Both the position numbers and the translations under genes were made by a program. A DNA stretch of 64,000 nucleotides, taken from contig NZ_AP017928.1 of the NCBI RefSeq assembly GCF_003584645.1, positions 4,006,395-4,070,394 on the forward strand, read 5' to 3'. A model generated the notes under the pieces. It was not told the DNA's origin, did no database searches, and was given only the letters and a program-made list of their open reading frames with translations. The stretch comes from Methylocaldum marinum (GTDB lineage: Bacteria; Pseudomonadota; Gammaproteobacteria; Methylococcales; Methylococcaceae). Below, one piece after another: positions 6,742-15,405 of the stretch. Position 1 is the stretch's first letter; every line of letters begins with the position of its first letter.

Positions 6742-8582
6742 GTGTCTGTAAGAAAACTCGATTTTTTCATGGTTTTGCTGACTCACTGGGAGTCACGTCA
6801 GCCGTTTTTCGGTCCAGGCCAGCATTTTTTCCCGCCAGGCGCACTCCATGATGCCAATTTGCCATTTGGGGGCAAATTTTGGACGCACCTTTCCTGCACT
6901 TCGGGATTTTTCTGCCATCAGCCCTGTCTTTAGGCCGCTTTTTTATACGGCCCTCGTCGTCGATTCGCCGCTTGTTGTTCTTGCTCGCGTAAAACGGCTC
7001 CCAGGCGCTGAATGTTGCGCGCCACGACCGCGAGGGCAACATAGCGCTTGAAGCCGTCAATGCCATGATCGGGACATTTGTCCAGGCCATGCACACCGAG
7101 TGCATTGATTGCCGATTCAACAGCCGAGTGTTGGCGGCGCAGGCGGACAAATGTCGGGTCGGATTCGCGGACTTTGTCGGCTTCCGATAGCCGGCCTTTT
7201 TTCGGCAATATGACGTTTTCCAGGTGTTGCTTGAGCTCGACCTGATTACTTGGACTGTGAAAGCCCTTGTCCAAGCGGATGGCCGTTACTGCCGGAAAGC
7301 GGGTTTGGCTGTGTTCGACCAGGGACACGGCGATTTGATCGTCGGTGGTTTTTTCCATGACTTGATGGTGTAGGATGAAGCGGTGTTGATCTTCGACGAC
7401 CGCCACCCGCAAGCCCAATTCGACCGGTACGCCCGCCTTGCCTTTGCTGATCCACTCGGTATGGGGCTGAAAAATGGAAAAGACTTTTTCGCCATGCGGA
7501 ATGGTTTCACCTCGCGGGACGCGGCGACGAATCTGGTCGATCTGCCGCTCGGCATGCGCCAGGTAGGCATCAAGGTCTGCCAACATCGGTGTCGGTAGGC
7601 CATGCGCTTGGTTCAGGCGTTGCCGGGTAGCATGTGCCCGTTGCTGATAGGCTTCAGCTTGGTCGAGATAGGTCTGATAAGCCGTTTCGATTTGCGCCTG
7701 CTTGGCCTGCCGCTTGGCTTCATCTTGTGAGGTGGAATGCTTGAGCTTTTGAATCAGACGGTAGCTTTTCTTGAAACACCGCAAGTGATAAGCGCTTTGC
7801 CGCCATTCGGTCAAATCCAATGTATCGCAGAGTGCCGCACAGGTTTGAATGGCTTTGCGAATCGCATCCCACAGCAAGTTGGTATCGGTGGGGAAATGCA
7901 CGTGGGTTTTGACCACAAAGGAATCAGCGCGGGCTTTGAGGCTTTCCTCGGCGTTTTTTTTAACAGCGAGTGCCCCGCGTTAACCACTTCCTGGTTGATG
8001 CGGTCCAATAGCTCGGGCGTGAACAAGCTGACGTTGTCCCGAATCGTCTGCAACTCGTACTCCTGCTCGTCCAGCCAATCGCTATGCCCCAGCATCTGCC
8101 GGATCGTCTTGTGTTGGTTGGCCAACTCTTGAATCCGGTCGTAATCCGCATCGAGACCCAAGCGCAGTACGCCCAACACCCGTATCTTCCACTGCTCCAT
8201 GCCAGGCCGCCCGGTTTGGCGGTTGGCTTTGCCTTGCCCGTTCGCACGGTCAGGTATCATCTCTTCCAGAATGGCAAATACCCGCTGACGCAAGCTGACC
8301 TCGGTATAAATGTATTGCAGTCCACGCAGTAATTGAGGGATGTCATCGCGCGATTTGGGATCGAGGACGATGGCGGCAATATCGGTTTCACCGAATTTGA
8401 GTTGTGGCTGAATGACGGTACGCATACGATTTCGGGTAACGAAGATTTTGGTTTTGAGGTGGTTGCAGGCTGATTTTCGCCCGAAATAGGGCAAAACTGG
8501 TGTCAGAACAACACATCTTCGTGCTGCGAAATAATTATAATACATTGATAGTTATGACTTTAATTGATTTCCGTTCAGGCAC
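6742..8582 (-). mobile_element. ISNCY-type insertion sequence (1.84 kb)
   Basis: An 1,841-bp element bounded by imperfect inverted repeats and a 6-bp TATCTA duplication. It carries one transposase split over two frames. The stretch 6742-6929 after the gene contains no other recognisable gene. The family assignment rests on the transposase sequence and is by memory of the ISNCY group. Confidence 0.7.
6930..8425 (-). CDS. ISNCY-type transposase, read through a -1 frameshift at an A8 run
   Basis: About 498 residues from MRTVIQPQLKFGETDIAAI. The first ~150 codons (8425 to ~7970) are in one frame; the rest (to 6930) is in the -1 frame. The switch lies at eight A residues (7964-7971 read on the minus strand): ...LLKK in frame 0 joins KKNAEESLKARADSFV in frame -1. 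The C-terminal part holds the acidic residues of an RNase H-like core (LRVAVVEDQH, AIRLDKGFHS, QHSAVESAINAL). The shift could be programmed (A AAA AAA slippery site) or an inactivating mutation; the other frames are otherwise clean, which favours programming. Confidence 0.72.
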
Positions 8583-8679
8583 TATCTAGGAGCTTGTCGG
8601 ACCATAAAATTGGCGACCCAAATTTTTTGGAGCGAGCCTTTCAGGGACAGTTACAGCAAATTTAAATTTTTGCGATTAC

Positions 8680-10066
8680 TTAACAGGCTGTTGATTTTCT
8701 CGGCCCCGGAAGCCGCATAAATTCGTTGGATGGAGCGCCTAAAATAGGCATAAACGATTGTTTGTCATGGCAAAATAATATCATTTCAAGATACTTTGGA
8801 CTCTTTCATGCGCGGCGCCGACATCACCCAGCAAGAACTCTTCAGCTACCGAACCTTGGAAGACCGGATTCCCAAGGATCATCCCCTTCGGAAGCTCCGG
8901 GCCGTGGTCGACATTCTGCTGACCACGCTGGACTCGGAATTTGATGCCCTCTATGCCCGGACCGGCCGGGAGTCGATTCCGCCGGAGCGGCTGCTGCGCG
9001 CCAGTCTCATCCAAGTCTTGTTCTCTGTCCGCTCCGAGCGGCAGTGGGTCCAGCAGATCGAATTCAATCTTTTGTACCGCTGGTTTGTCGGGCTGCCCCT
9101 GGATGCCGAGGTCTGGGACCACTCCACCTTCAGCGCCAACCGGGATCGGTTGCTGAACGAGCGGATTTCCCGGCTGTTTTTCGAGCGGGTCGTGTTGCTG
9201 GCGGAATGGCAGGACCTTTTGTCGGACGAGCATTTCTCGGTGGACGGCACGCTGATCCAGGCGTGGGCCTCCATGAAGAGCTTTGTGAAAAAGGATGGCA
9301 GTTCTCCCCCGCCGGAGGCCGGTGGCCGGAATCCCACGGTTGATTTCAAGGGCGAAAAGCGCGCCAACGCAACCCACGCCTCGACCACGGATCCGGAGGC
9401 CCGCCTTTACAAGAAAAGCGAAGGGGATAAAGCCCAACTGTGCTTCATGGGCCATGCCCTGATGGAAAACCGGACCGGCCTGGTCGTGGATGTCGAGGTG
9501 ACGCACGCCACCGGCACGGCGGAACGGGACGCGGCCAAGATCATGATCGGTCGCACCGTCACGAAGCCCGGCGCGACGGTCGGGGCGGACAAGGCTTACG
9601 ACGTGCCGGAGTTCGTGCAAGCTCTCCGGGAGCAGCGGGTCACGCCGCATGTCGCCCGGAAGGAAAAAGGCTCCGCCATCGATGGCCGCACCACCCGACA
9701 CCCCGGCTACCGGACCAGCCTGAAGAGGCGCAAGCGGGTGGAAGAAATCTTCGGGTGGTCGAAGACCGTGGGCGGGTTACGCCAGACCCGGTTCCGGGGT
9801 TTGAAGAAGGTGGCGGCCCAGACCGTGTTCACGTTCGCCGCCTACAACCTGACCCGGTTGGGTGGGCTGTTCGGCTGGCGATGGTCGACGGCCTAGGCGG
9901 GCGTCTGCCCAAAATTCGCCGAAAGGCGGCAAGAACCCCCAAGCGGGGGGATGAAAACCGGCTAGAACCGGGATTTCAGAGCTAAAAGGACCTTCAGCAC
10001 TAAAAATTAAGCCGCCGATAAGGGGTAAAGCCGAAGGCATGGAGGCGAATTTCAACAGCCTGTTAA
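8680..10066 (+). mobile_element. IS5-family element, copy 1
   Basis: Inverted termini CAGGCTGTTGATTTTC (8684) and GAATTTCAACAGCCTG (to 10062), flanked by TTAA on both sides. An almost identical copy lies at 44590-47028 with the same ends and the same TTAA flanks. TTAA is therefore either the target duplication or part of a palindromic end. The element carries a single transposase gene. Confidence 0.88.
8808..9896 (+). CDS. IS5-family transposase (DUF772 + DDE)
   Basis: 362 residues from MRGADITQQELFSY; an in-frame TTG lies four codons upstream. The N-terminal DUF772 region (to ~105) contains SIPPERLLRASLIQVLFSVR. The DDE core shows HFSVDGTLIQAW (first Asp), GADKAYD (second Asp) and KRVEEIFGWSKTVG (Glu). 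The HASTTDPEARLYKK motif between them is characteristic of this group. It is intact and full length, with about ten substitutions relative to copy 2. Confidence 0.9.
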   Translation: MRGADITQQELFSYRTLEDRIPKDHPLRKLRAVVDILLTTLDSEFDALYARTGRESIPPERLLRASLIQVLFSVRSERQWVQQIEFNLLYRWFVGLPLDAEVWDHSTFSANRDRLLNERISRLFFERVVLLAEWQDLLSDEHFSVDGTLIQAWASMKSFVKKDGSSPPPEAGGRNPTVDFKGEKRANATHASTTDPEARLYKKSEGDKAQLCFMGHALMENRTGLVVDVEVTHATGTAERDAAKIMIGRTVTKPGATVGADKAYDVPEFVQALREQRVTPHVARKEKGSAIDGRTTRHPGYRTSLKRRKRVEEIFGWSKTVGGLRQTRFRGLKKVAAQTVFTFAAYNLTRLGGLFGWRWSTA

Positions 10067-10100
10067 GGTCGAAAGGTGAACATCACCTTGGAGTCGTGTC

Positions 10101-11053
10101 ATGAAAGCTTACTCACTCGATCTGAGAATCCGGATGTTCAGCTACGCCCTGACGCACAGCGTGCGCAAGACGGCCGCGCTGTTCCGGGTCAGCCCGAACA
10201 CCGTTCACGTGCTTAAGAAGCTCTTCATCGAAACCGGCCAATTGGCCCCGAAGCCCAGCCATGCCGGCCGTCCGCGCGCCATCTCCGCCGAGGGCGAGCT
10301 GTACTTGCAGGCCCTGCTCCGCGAGGAGGTGGACCTCACCCTGGAGGAACTCCGTGAACGCTATGCCGACACCTATGGCGTCACCGTCAGCGTCGGCACG
10401 ATGTTCAACACCCTCCGGCGTCTCCGGATCACGCGAAAAAAAAGTCCACCGACGACCCCCAGAAGAACCGCCCGGAGCATCAAGCCCAAACCGACCACGA
10501 TCACCACGTCGTCGATGCCATCCCCTTCGACCAGCGCCTCTACCTCGATGAAACCGGTGCCCGTCTGAACATGACCTTGCCTTATGGCCGCGCCCCACGG
10601 GGTGAACGCGTGATCGACGAACAGCCGGTGTCGCCCGGCGAGACCGTGAACACCGTCGCCGTGTTGACCGAGCAAGGCCCGGACGCCCAGTGGTGCTATC
10701 AAGGCCCGCTGACCGCGGCACGTTTCGTGGCGTATCTCGACGTCTCTGTGCTGCCGCTGTTGCTCGCCGGCAAGACCCTGATTCTCGACCGCCATCCGGT
10801 CCACCGGGCGCGCGTTGTTCGGGCGTTTCTGGACCGGCATCACGTCCGTTATGTCTACCTGCCGCCGTACTCATCGGAACTCAATCCGAGTGAGGAAGCG
10901 TGGTCCAAAGTCAAACACGTGCTTAAACGCGAGAAGCCACGCACCGTGGACCACCTCCTCGACATCCTTCACCGAGCCGCCCAATCCATGACCCCGAATG
11001 ATGCTCAAGGGTATTTCCAACAGGCCGAGGACTTTTCTTTAGTAACCGTCTGA
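10101..11053 (+). CDS. IS630-family transposase, read through a -1 frameshift
   Basis: The first frame (10101 to ~10440) encodes an HTH domain: MKAYSLDLRIRMFSY, then SVRKTAALFRVSPNTV and a second HTH to LRRLRITRK. At eight A residues (10436-10443) translation must slip to the -1 frame, which continues STDDPQKNRPEHQ and then carries the DDE core: LYLDETGARL (Asp), TLILDRHPVH (Asp), PPYSSELNPSEEAW (Glu). IS630 elements are known to use programmed frameshifting, and A AAA AAA G is a classic -1 slippery site. Without slippage only a short protein with a wrong-frame tail is made. Confidence 0.8.
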
Positions 11054-11070
11054 AATTGAAAACGCTGTAT

Positions 11071-11090
11071 GTCGGGAAGGGATTCCCGAC
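11071..11090. repeat. 20-bp REP-like palindrome
   Basis: GTCGGGAAGGGATTCCCGAC, a near-perfect palindrome of the same type as those at 31522, 32827, 34132 and 38607. It lies directly outside the right end of the IS630 element and downstream of the lipoprotein gene 11115-11501, so it may also act as a transcript-end hairpin. Confidence 0.7.
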
Positions 11091-11114
11091 CTACCATGCT
11101 GATGTGCGCCTGTT

Positions 11115-11501
11115 CTAACACAGATTTGGTAAGGCATCACGACAGTCTTTTTTACACAGATATCTTTTATTAACGGATTCGTTATATAGATATCCCGCGC
11201 CTGCGGGGAATATTTTCCATTGTAGAAGATGTCCGTCGATTTTTATCGATCCATGATAGTTACATGGAAAAATGATGGCTTCATCACCAAATTCGTATTC
11301 GTTGACCTCATCCGCGGTAGAAAAATAGGTTGCAACATTCTCTTTGGTTAACGTAAATGAATTACACAATTCGTAGCCGGGAGAGCTCTTATCTACCTCC
11401 TTTTCGATTGACACAACATCGATATGCCTGCCATGCTCCGCAGCCTGACGGGATGGCGAGCACGCAATCAAGAGTAACGCTAAGATCATGCTGTGTTTCA
11501 T
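11115..11501 (-). CDS. Small lipoprotein; candidate immunity protein for the adjacent amidase
   Basis: A 128-residue protein with a lipoprotein signal peptide (MKHSMILALLLIAC, Cys at residue 14). The mature part contains several Cys residues (CNSF, FPCN, LCKKDC, NLC-end), suggesting periplasmic disulfides. The start overlaps the stop of the amidase reading frame by 4 bp. Immunity proteins to secreted peptidoglycan amidases are usually periplasmic, which fits, but no family was recognised. It stays intact while the amidase gene is broken. Confidence 0.55.
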   Translation of the reverse strand: MKHSMILALLLIACSPSRQAAEHGRHIDVVSIEKEVDKSSPGYELCNSFTLTKENVATYFSTADEVNEYEFGDEAIIFPCNYHGSIKIDGHLLQWKIFPAGAGYLYNESVNKRYLCKKDCRDALPNLC

Positions 11502-12179
11502 CGTATCACTCCAGAAAATAGATACTGGAGCAGTTGTGCACCCTCTGATACTTCCTTCCTAGCTATTGCACCATGAGCATAAACATCTGATTTTATGTCT
11601 AGATTATACTCTTTGGCTAGTATTTCAACTAGCCATTTCAGTGATTTAAGTTGCTGCGGAGTGGGTTTTTCAAATGATTTTTCAGACGGTAAAAATTTTC
11701 CAACGACTTCGATGCCGATGGAATCGGTATTAGATGGATATCTAAGAGGATACGATTTATTGGTTTCATGGCGCGACAAGTTTCTCGCTCGTTGGCCAAA
11801 CCCAATTCCTTTTTCGTGTATTAACGCGAATATTGTCTTTAATTCTTTTGGATTACAGTTTTTTTCGATTTGGCAACGAGGCAATAATATACCGACGTGC
11901 CAACAAGCTTTAAGCATGCTTGCTGTCTGGTAAATATTGCCAGATTAGTCTATTAGAAAATGCGCGCCAGCCTTTTTTCCTTTGGCATAAGCATCCAATG
12001 TTCCATTCGCGGTTGTTGAATCTGTACGATGTAATACAAGTGATTTGACTTATGTTTTGGTGTTCGATGGAGGAATATGTTTTTATTTCCACTCCTTCGG
12101 CCATGAGTTTGCCGTTTTCAATTTTCGGTTTTTTCTTTTCCTTCAGAGGCAATGATTTAGTGTCTTCAATTTTGGCCAT
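11498..12179 (-). pseudogene. N-acetylmuramoyl-L-alanine amidase-type gene with a frameshift and a stop
   Basis: Three reading pieces combine into one Amidase_2/PGRP-fold enzyme. From 12179 the first frame encodes a ~50-residue leader (MAKIEDTKSLPLKEKKKP) ending about ITC. After a frameshift near 12030, another frame continues VLHRTDSTTANGTLDAY and AGAHFLID. There an AAA-type codon has become TAA. The same frame then continues SGNIYQTASMLKACWHVG, SIGIEVVGKF and VYAHGAIARKE. The His residues in LHRTD, CWHVG and VYAHG fit the zinc ligands. With two lesions it is unlikely to give an active enzyme. Such amidases degrade peptidoglycan and occur as secreted antibacterial effectors or phage lysins. 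Confidence 0.7.
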
Positions 12180-12270
12180 TGGTTTTTCCTTTATTTTGAA
12201 CACAATCTGAAGCCATAACTCGGTGACTGCCAGAAGAGATGGCGCTGTGATGGAGCGCCTAACTCTATCC

Positions 12271-12345
12271 ATCGCTTTACTGCTGTGCGCTTCTTATGCC
12301 CCAAATGGGCTGGTATTGCTTCGGCCATTAAAGGGCAGTTATCAG
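12271..12345. repeat. Island repeat, copy 1
   Basis: The stretch TCGCTTTACTGCTGTGCGCT with the following CCCCAAATGG-type sequence is matched at 15283-15350 (TCGCTTTACCGCTGTGCGCT and CCCCAAATGG). Both copies lie at borders between effector/immunity cassettes. Nothing else is recognised in 12180-12477, which is otherwise AT-rich non-coding sequence. Confidence 0.5.
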
Positions 12346-12477
12346 TAAGCACATATCAGTAAGAGTTATTGATAGAAAAACATTTTTAACTCAAGTCAGG
12401 ATATTATTCTGATTTAGCTGCCGAAACGATAGCAATCTGTCCTCCATGCCATTAGGGTATAGGCATAGCGAAGAAGC

Positions 12478-13068
12478 TCAATAGACCTCCAAAGAGATTG
12501 GAGGTTTGGAATCACTCTGAGATTGGTATGCATTAATAATGTCATCCTTTGTTAGGACCAGGAGTTTTGAGCGTCCAATCTCTGGACCTACGAAAAGCTT
12601 ATATGACACATAAAACTCAATTGTCTTGTATTCGTCCTTGAGTAAATCGACTATACGCCTTCCTTGGTAATCGAGCTTTAGATCGCGAAAAAAGAACGCC
12701 GAGTAGCTGTACATGCCTTGAGATTTGGCCTGCTTATCGACTCTTTCCAACAGAAGAAATTCATGCGGTTTCTCCTCAATGGCACCCATACCAACCTCCA
12801 TCAATCTCTCGCCGTTAGGAAGGACAACAGTCCCTCTAAACTGGAGTATGGCTTCGTCAAGGGCTGCCAAGTCTCTTTGTGATTCCAGATCAAGCACGAG
12901 GTACTTGCCGATATCACCTAGCGCTTGTCCGTAACTATCATAAAGTTGAACCGGAATGACGGTAAGGTCTTTATAGGCGATATCGATATCTCGAACACAC
13001 CCCAAAAGAGACAATGTCGATAATATCAGAGCACATTTATATGCAATGTTATGGATATATTGCTTCAT
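12478..13068 (-). CDS. Lipoprotein; candidate immunity protein for the adjacent lipase
   Basis: A 196-residue protein from MKQYIHNIAYKCALILS with a lipobox at LSLLGC (Cys at about residue 24). The upstream in-frame extension (to 13188) would bury the signal peptide and is rejected. The mature part is mixed alpha/beta without a recognised domain. It follows the lipase-like gene on the same strand. Known immunity proteins of secreted phospholipase effectors are often periplasmic lipoproteins, so the pairing is plausible but inferred. Confidence 0.55.
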   Translation of the reverse strand: MKQYIHNIAYKCALILSTLSLLGCVRDIDIAYKDLTVIPVQLYDSYGQALGDIGKYLVLDLESQRDLAALDEAILQFRGTVVLPNGERLMEVGMGAIEEKPHEFLLLERVDKQAKSQGMYSYSAFFFRDLKLDYQGRRIVDLLKDEYKTIEFYVSYKLFVGPEIGRSKLLVLTKDDIINAYQSQSDSKPPISLEVY

Positions 13069-13230
13069 TAGCACCCCATTTCCCTCAAACTTCCGCGATA
13101 CCATAAACTTATTGAGCTTCTGTGTTATACCACGGGCTCGCCACAAGTTTTTGACGGTCGGTGGACAATCTGCCGGCTCATCCAACATAATTCGCTCTGT
13201 CCAACGCTATAATTCCGATCAAAGCATTCC

Positions 13231-13869
13231 CTAGCTAGTTACCACCCATTTCGATCTATTAACAACCAAAGAGTCCATTTTTTGGCGTGCTATGGTATAC
13301 ATTCCCCATGCGTTAGCATGATCCAAGTTGCAGGAAATATTTACGGCATTGCGCTGTGCTCCAAGCTGACCGCCGATTGTTGCAATAGCATCGCTAAGAG
13401 TATGTGATGGCAGAGGAGTTGTGAGAGTAGACAAAAGGCCACCGATCAAATTTCCAGCTACGGGAATAGTGCTTATATAATCCAATAAACCCTGTGCCTG
13501 ATAAATATTAACCCAATAACGAAAGTTTTTGACAGGTAAGAAGGGGAACAGTGAAACCGGGTCTAAAGTAATCAATTCATTAACAAGAATTCCCTCTTTT
13601 TCTAGGCTATTTGTTAAATCCATGGCTGCTGCTCCACCCCAACTATGACCTGTAAGATTCAAAGTAAAAACTTCGTTATTCTTTGCCAGCCTAATTATAT
13701 TCATGAGTAAACGATCCTTTTCTTCGTGGCCGCCATAATAAGTAACAATATCTTTATTGGCACTCGCACGATTCATGCGTACCCTATCCATAATCTGAGT
13801 ACTTCCAATTATTTTTGAGGCAATATCATTGTTATCAGAAGCGCCGCCAATAAAGTATTCAATTATCAT
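13231..13869 (-). CDS. Lipase-like alpha/beta hydrolase; candidate antibacterial effector
   Basis: A 212-residue protein with the nucleophile elbow GHSWGGAAAMDL (Ser at about residue 76), a following ITLDPVSLFP segment that offers the acidic residue, and a C-terminal NLDHANAWG that offers the His. It has no signal peptide, matching cytoplasmic effectors delivered by a secretion machine rather than ordinary exported lipases. It is AT-rich and is paired with a lipoprotein gene. No secretion system gene is in the window. A simple intracellular esterase is the alternative. Confidence 0.6.
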   Translation of the reverse strand: MIIEYFIGGASDNNDIASKIIGSTQIMDRVRMNRASANKDIVTYYGGHEEKDRLLMNIIRLAKNNEVFTLNLTGHSWGGAAAMDLTNSLEKEGILVNELITLDPVSLFPFLPVKNFRYWVNIYQAQGLLDYISTIPVAGNLIGGLLSTLTTPLPSHTLSDAIATIGGQLGAQRNAVNISCNLDHANAWGMYTIARQKMDSLVVNRSKWVVTS

Positions 13870-14300
13870 TGATAAATTCCTTTATTGTTGTTAGGATAAT
13901 AAATTAGGTTAGACATTCAGGCTATTATTCAGGTAATTAAACCAGAGTCGTGGGGCCGTCGCTGCAGAGGTTATGTTCGGGTCCTTAGGGTAAAGGGCAA
14001 GCCCACCGCATCCGATGTGCGCTGGCAAATCGTCTCCCATACGGCGAGTTCCCGTACAAGACATTCAGACGCCGCTTGTCACCCTTCCGCTGTCCCCGTT
14101 TTTGCACCGTGAAGGCCACCGCGCCCCTAACCCAGGTTCGAGTGTGCCGCCGGGGTACACGATATTCGGATTGACCTCCAGAATGGCTGCAATAGCCTTC
14201 GGCGCGCATCCGCACCACCGTTTTGCTTGACGTCTCTTCATGCTTGTGAAGCGTCATGTACCCTTTAGTTGCCGGATCAATATAAGTCTCCCAACTTGGC
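13870..14300. other. Intergenic stretch without a recognised gene
   Basis: About 430 bp between the lipase-like gene and the duplicated cassette. The first ~70 bp are AT-rich and hold the probable promoter of the lipase/lipoprotein pair. The remainder is GC-rich; the longest minus-strand reading (ending near 13985) resembles nothing I know and lacks a convincing start, so it may be a decayed remnant. Confidence 0.4.
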
Positions 14301-14361
14301 AGTGGATGAGCTGAATCTGCGGAAGGTGCGATGTTTTGGGCTTTACCAAATTTCACGAAGA

Positions 14362-14583
14362 TCAACGGGGAATGTAAGCCGCGGAGAGTATCTGCCCCGT
14401 TGCGGCGTCGATCTCGAAGAGCGATTTGCTGCCCAACATGCCCGCGCTGGTCTCGATCTCGAAGCGACCCGAGCGACCTAACCAACCGGGGCGGTACTCG
14501 ATCCACACCGGCTCGCCGAACGGCCAGCCGTTCTCTTCGGCGCGCTTGCGAGCGATCTCAAGAGCAGTGTCGTTGTCAATCAT
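14362..14583 (-). CDS. Small immunity-like protein, orphan copy
   Basis: A 73-residue protein beginning MIDNDTALEIARKRAEENGW and ending SAAYIPR, clearly paralogous to the protein at 15406-15627 (about two thirds of positions identical). Its upstream toxin is reduced to a stub. The ATG overlaps the former toxin stop (ATGATTGA), exactly as in the intact cassette. Persistence of an open frame after loss of the toxin fits an orphan immunity gene. Confidence 0.65.
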   Translation of the reverse strand: MIDNDTALEIARKRAEENGWPFGEPVWIEYRPGWLGRSGRFEIETSAGMLGSKSLFEIDAATGQILSAAYIPR

Positions 14584-14694
14584 GGTCGGAAATGGGTCCG
14601 ATTGAAATTGGCACCTTGAGCGGTGATAGCCGCATTGCTTTTCCTATCCAATCAGTAGATGACATACGCGCAATTTCAGCGCTGGTCAGCATTT
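14576..14694 (-). pseudogene. Internally deleted, frameshifted copy of the metallopeptidase toxin
   Basis: The start MLTSAEIARMSSTDWIG matches MLTSTEIARMSPTDRMG of the intact toxin (15620-16522). The sequence then jumps directly to the final codons (KVPISIGPISDHD against KVSISIGPIPNHD), so about 785 bp are deleted. Two extra A residues in a run near 14640 shift the frame, so that translation from 14694 actually reads into the immunity frame and would give a 110-residue fusion. Confidence 0.8.
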
Positions 14695-14963
14695 ATAACT
14701 CCTCCGGCAATCAGCGGCCTCGTGTGGGGACCGTTTTGGCGGACGTCACAGCGCCAGTCTCCCGTTCCTTGGTGTTGCCGATACATCCGAGCGTGCCCTT
14801 GATTCCATCGGTATTGCGAATCCAGGGCAGCAAGCAGCATCGGCACCCGGCGTAAAAAATGACAGGATTGAGTATAGCTGGATGGCAGATACAAGCTTGG
14901 TGTACCCGGATGGCATCCTGCGAATGTCCGACACGACGAGCTCAGGCGCAACGGCCCAACAAC

Positions 14964-15258
14964 AATCTATCCAGCGCCCTCTCGATCCACCCGAAGCCAA
15001 TCCGTTCCTGTTCGAGGCGGAGGCAAGGACGGATGCGGTTGTCGCGGAGGTCGTCGTAAAGCGCTTGTTCCTCGCGGGTGAGGCGGGGAAGATCGCGGCG
15101 GACCGGCTGGGGTTCGGTCACCCATTGGGACGGGTGGGCCATGAGGGTTTCGCGGTCCATCAGGAAGGATTCGGCGTCGGGAAGATGGGCGCGAAGCTGG
15201 TCCAGGATGGCGACGTCGTGGGTATCGATGTCGCCCCAGTAGTGGACTGCGCAGCGGT
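14964..15258 (-). pseudogene. Duplicated 3' fragment of jetD
   Basis: Encodes VHYWGDIDTH through IERALDRL, the last ~95 residues of JetD, matching the complete gene at 16867-18048 with only a few changes (for example THDVAILDQ for THGFAILDQ). It has no jetD start; upstream codons are unrelated. It marks the upstream border of a tandem duplication that also contains a toxin stub and an immunity gene. Confidence 0.85.
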
Positions 15259-15282
15259 ACGGCTGGGTGCCTGATCCTATTC

Positions 15283-15350
15283 GTCGCTTTACCGCTGTGC
15301 GCTCCCTCTGCCCCAAATGGAGTGGTACAAGTCCGCCATTTGGCAGTGGA
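15283..15350. repeat. Island repeat, copy 2
   Basis: Matches 12271-12345 (TCGCTTTACCGCTGTGCGCT, then TGCCCCAAATGG). It lies just upstream of the duplicated jetD fragment in transcription order, that is, between the two copies of the jetD-toxin-immunity unit. It may be a recombination scar. Confidence 0.5.
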
Positions 15351-15405
15351 TAAGTTCAGTCTGCCAAAGGCGCGAAGCTTTGGGCTCTACCAAATTTCAC
15401 GAAGA

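Larger units (their letters stand above)
8652..11069 (+). mobile_element. IS630-family element interrupted by an IS5 copy
   Basis: The left end TACAGCAAATTTAAATTTTTG (8652) and the right end (inverted from 11069) TACAGCGTTTTCAATTTCAG are matching IS630-like termini with terminal TA, the known target dinucleotide of this family. The IS5 copy at 8680-10066 lies inside the left end, upstream of the transposase. Without it the element is about 1.0 kb, normal for IS630. Immediately outside the right end is a 20-bp palindrome (11071-11090). Confidence 0.75.

Noticed and set aside
6742..6929. Small plus-strand open frame at the end of the ISNCY-type element
   Set aside because: Lies in the non-coding terminal part of the IS, without ribosome-binding site or homology.
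13985..14506. 173-codon minus-strand open frame upstream of the lipase-like gene
   Set aside because: Overlaps the immunity-like gene 14362-14583 in another frame, and its remainder resembles no protein.
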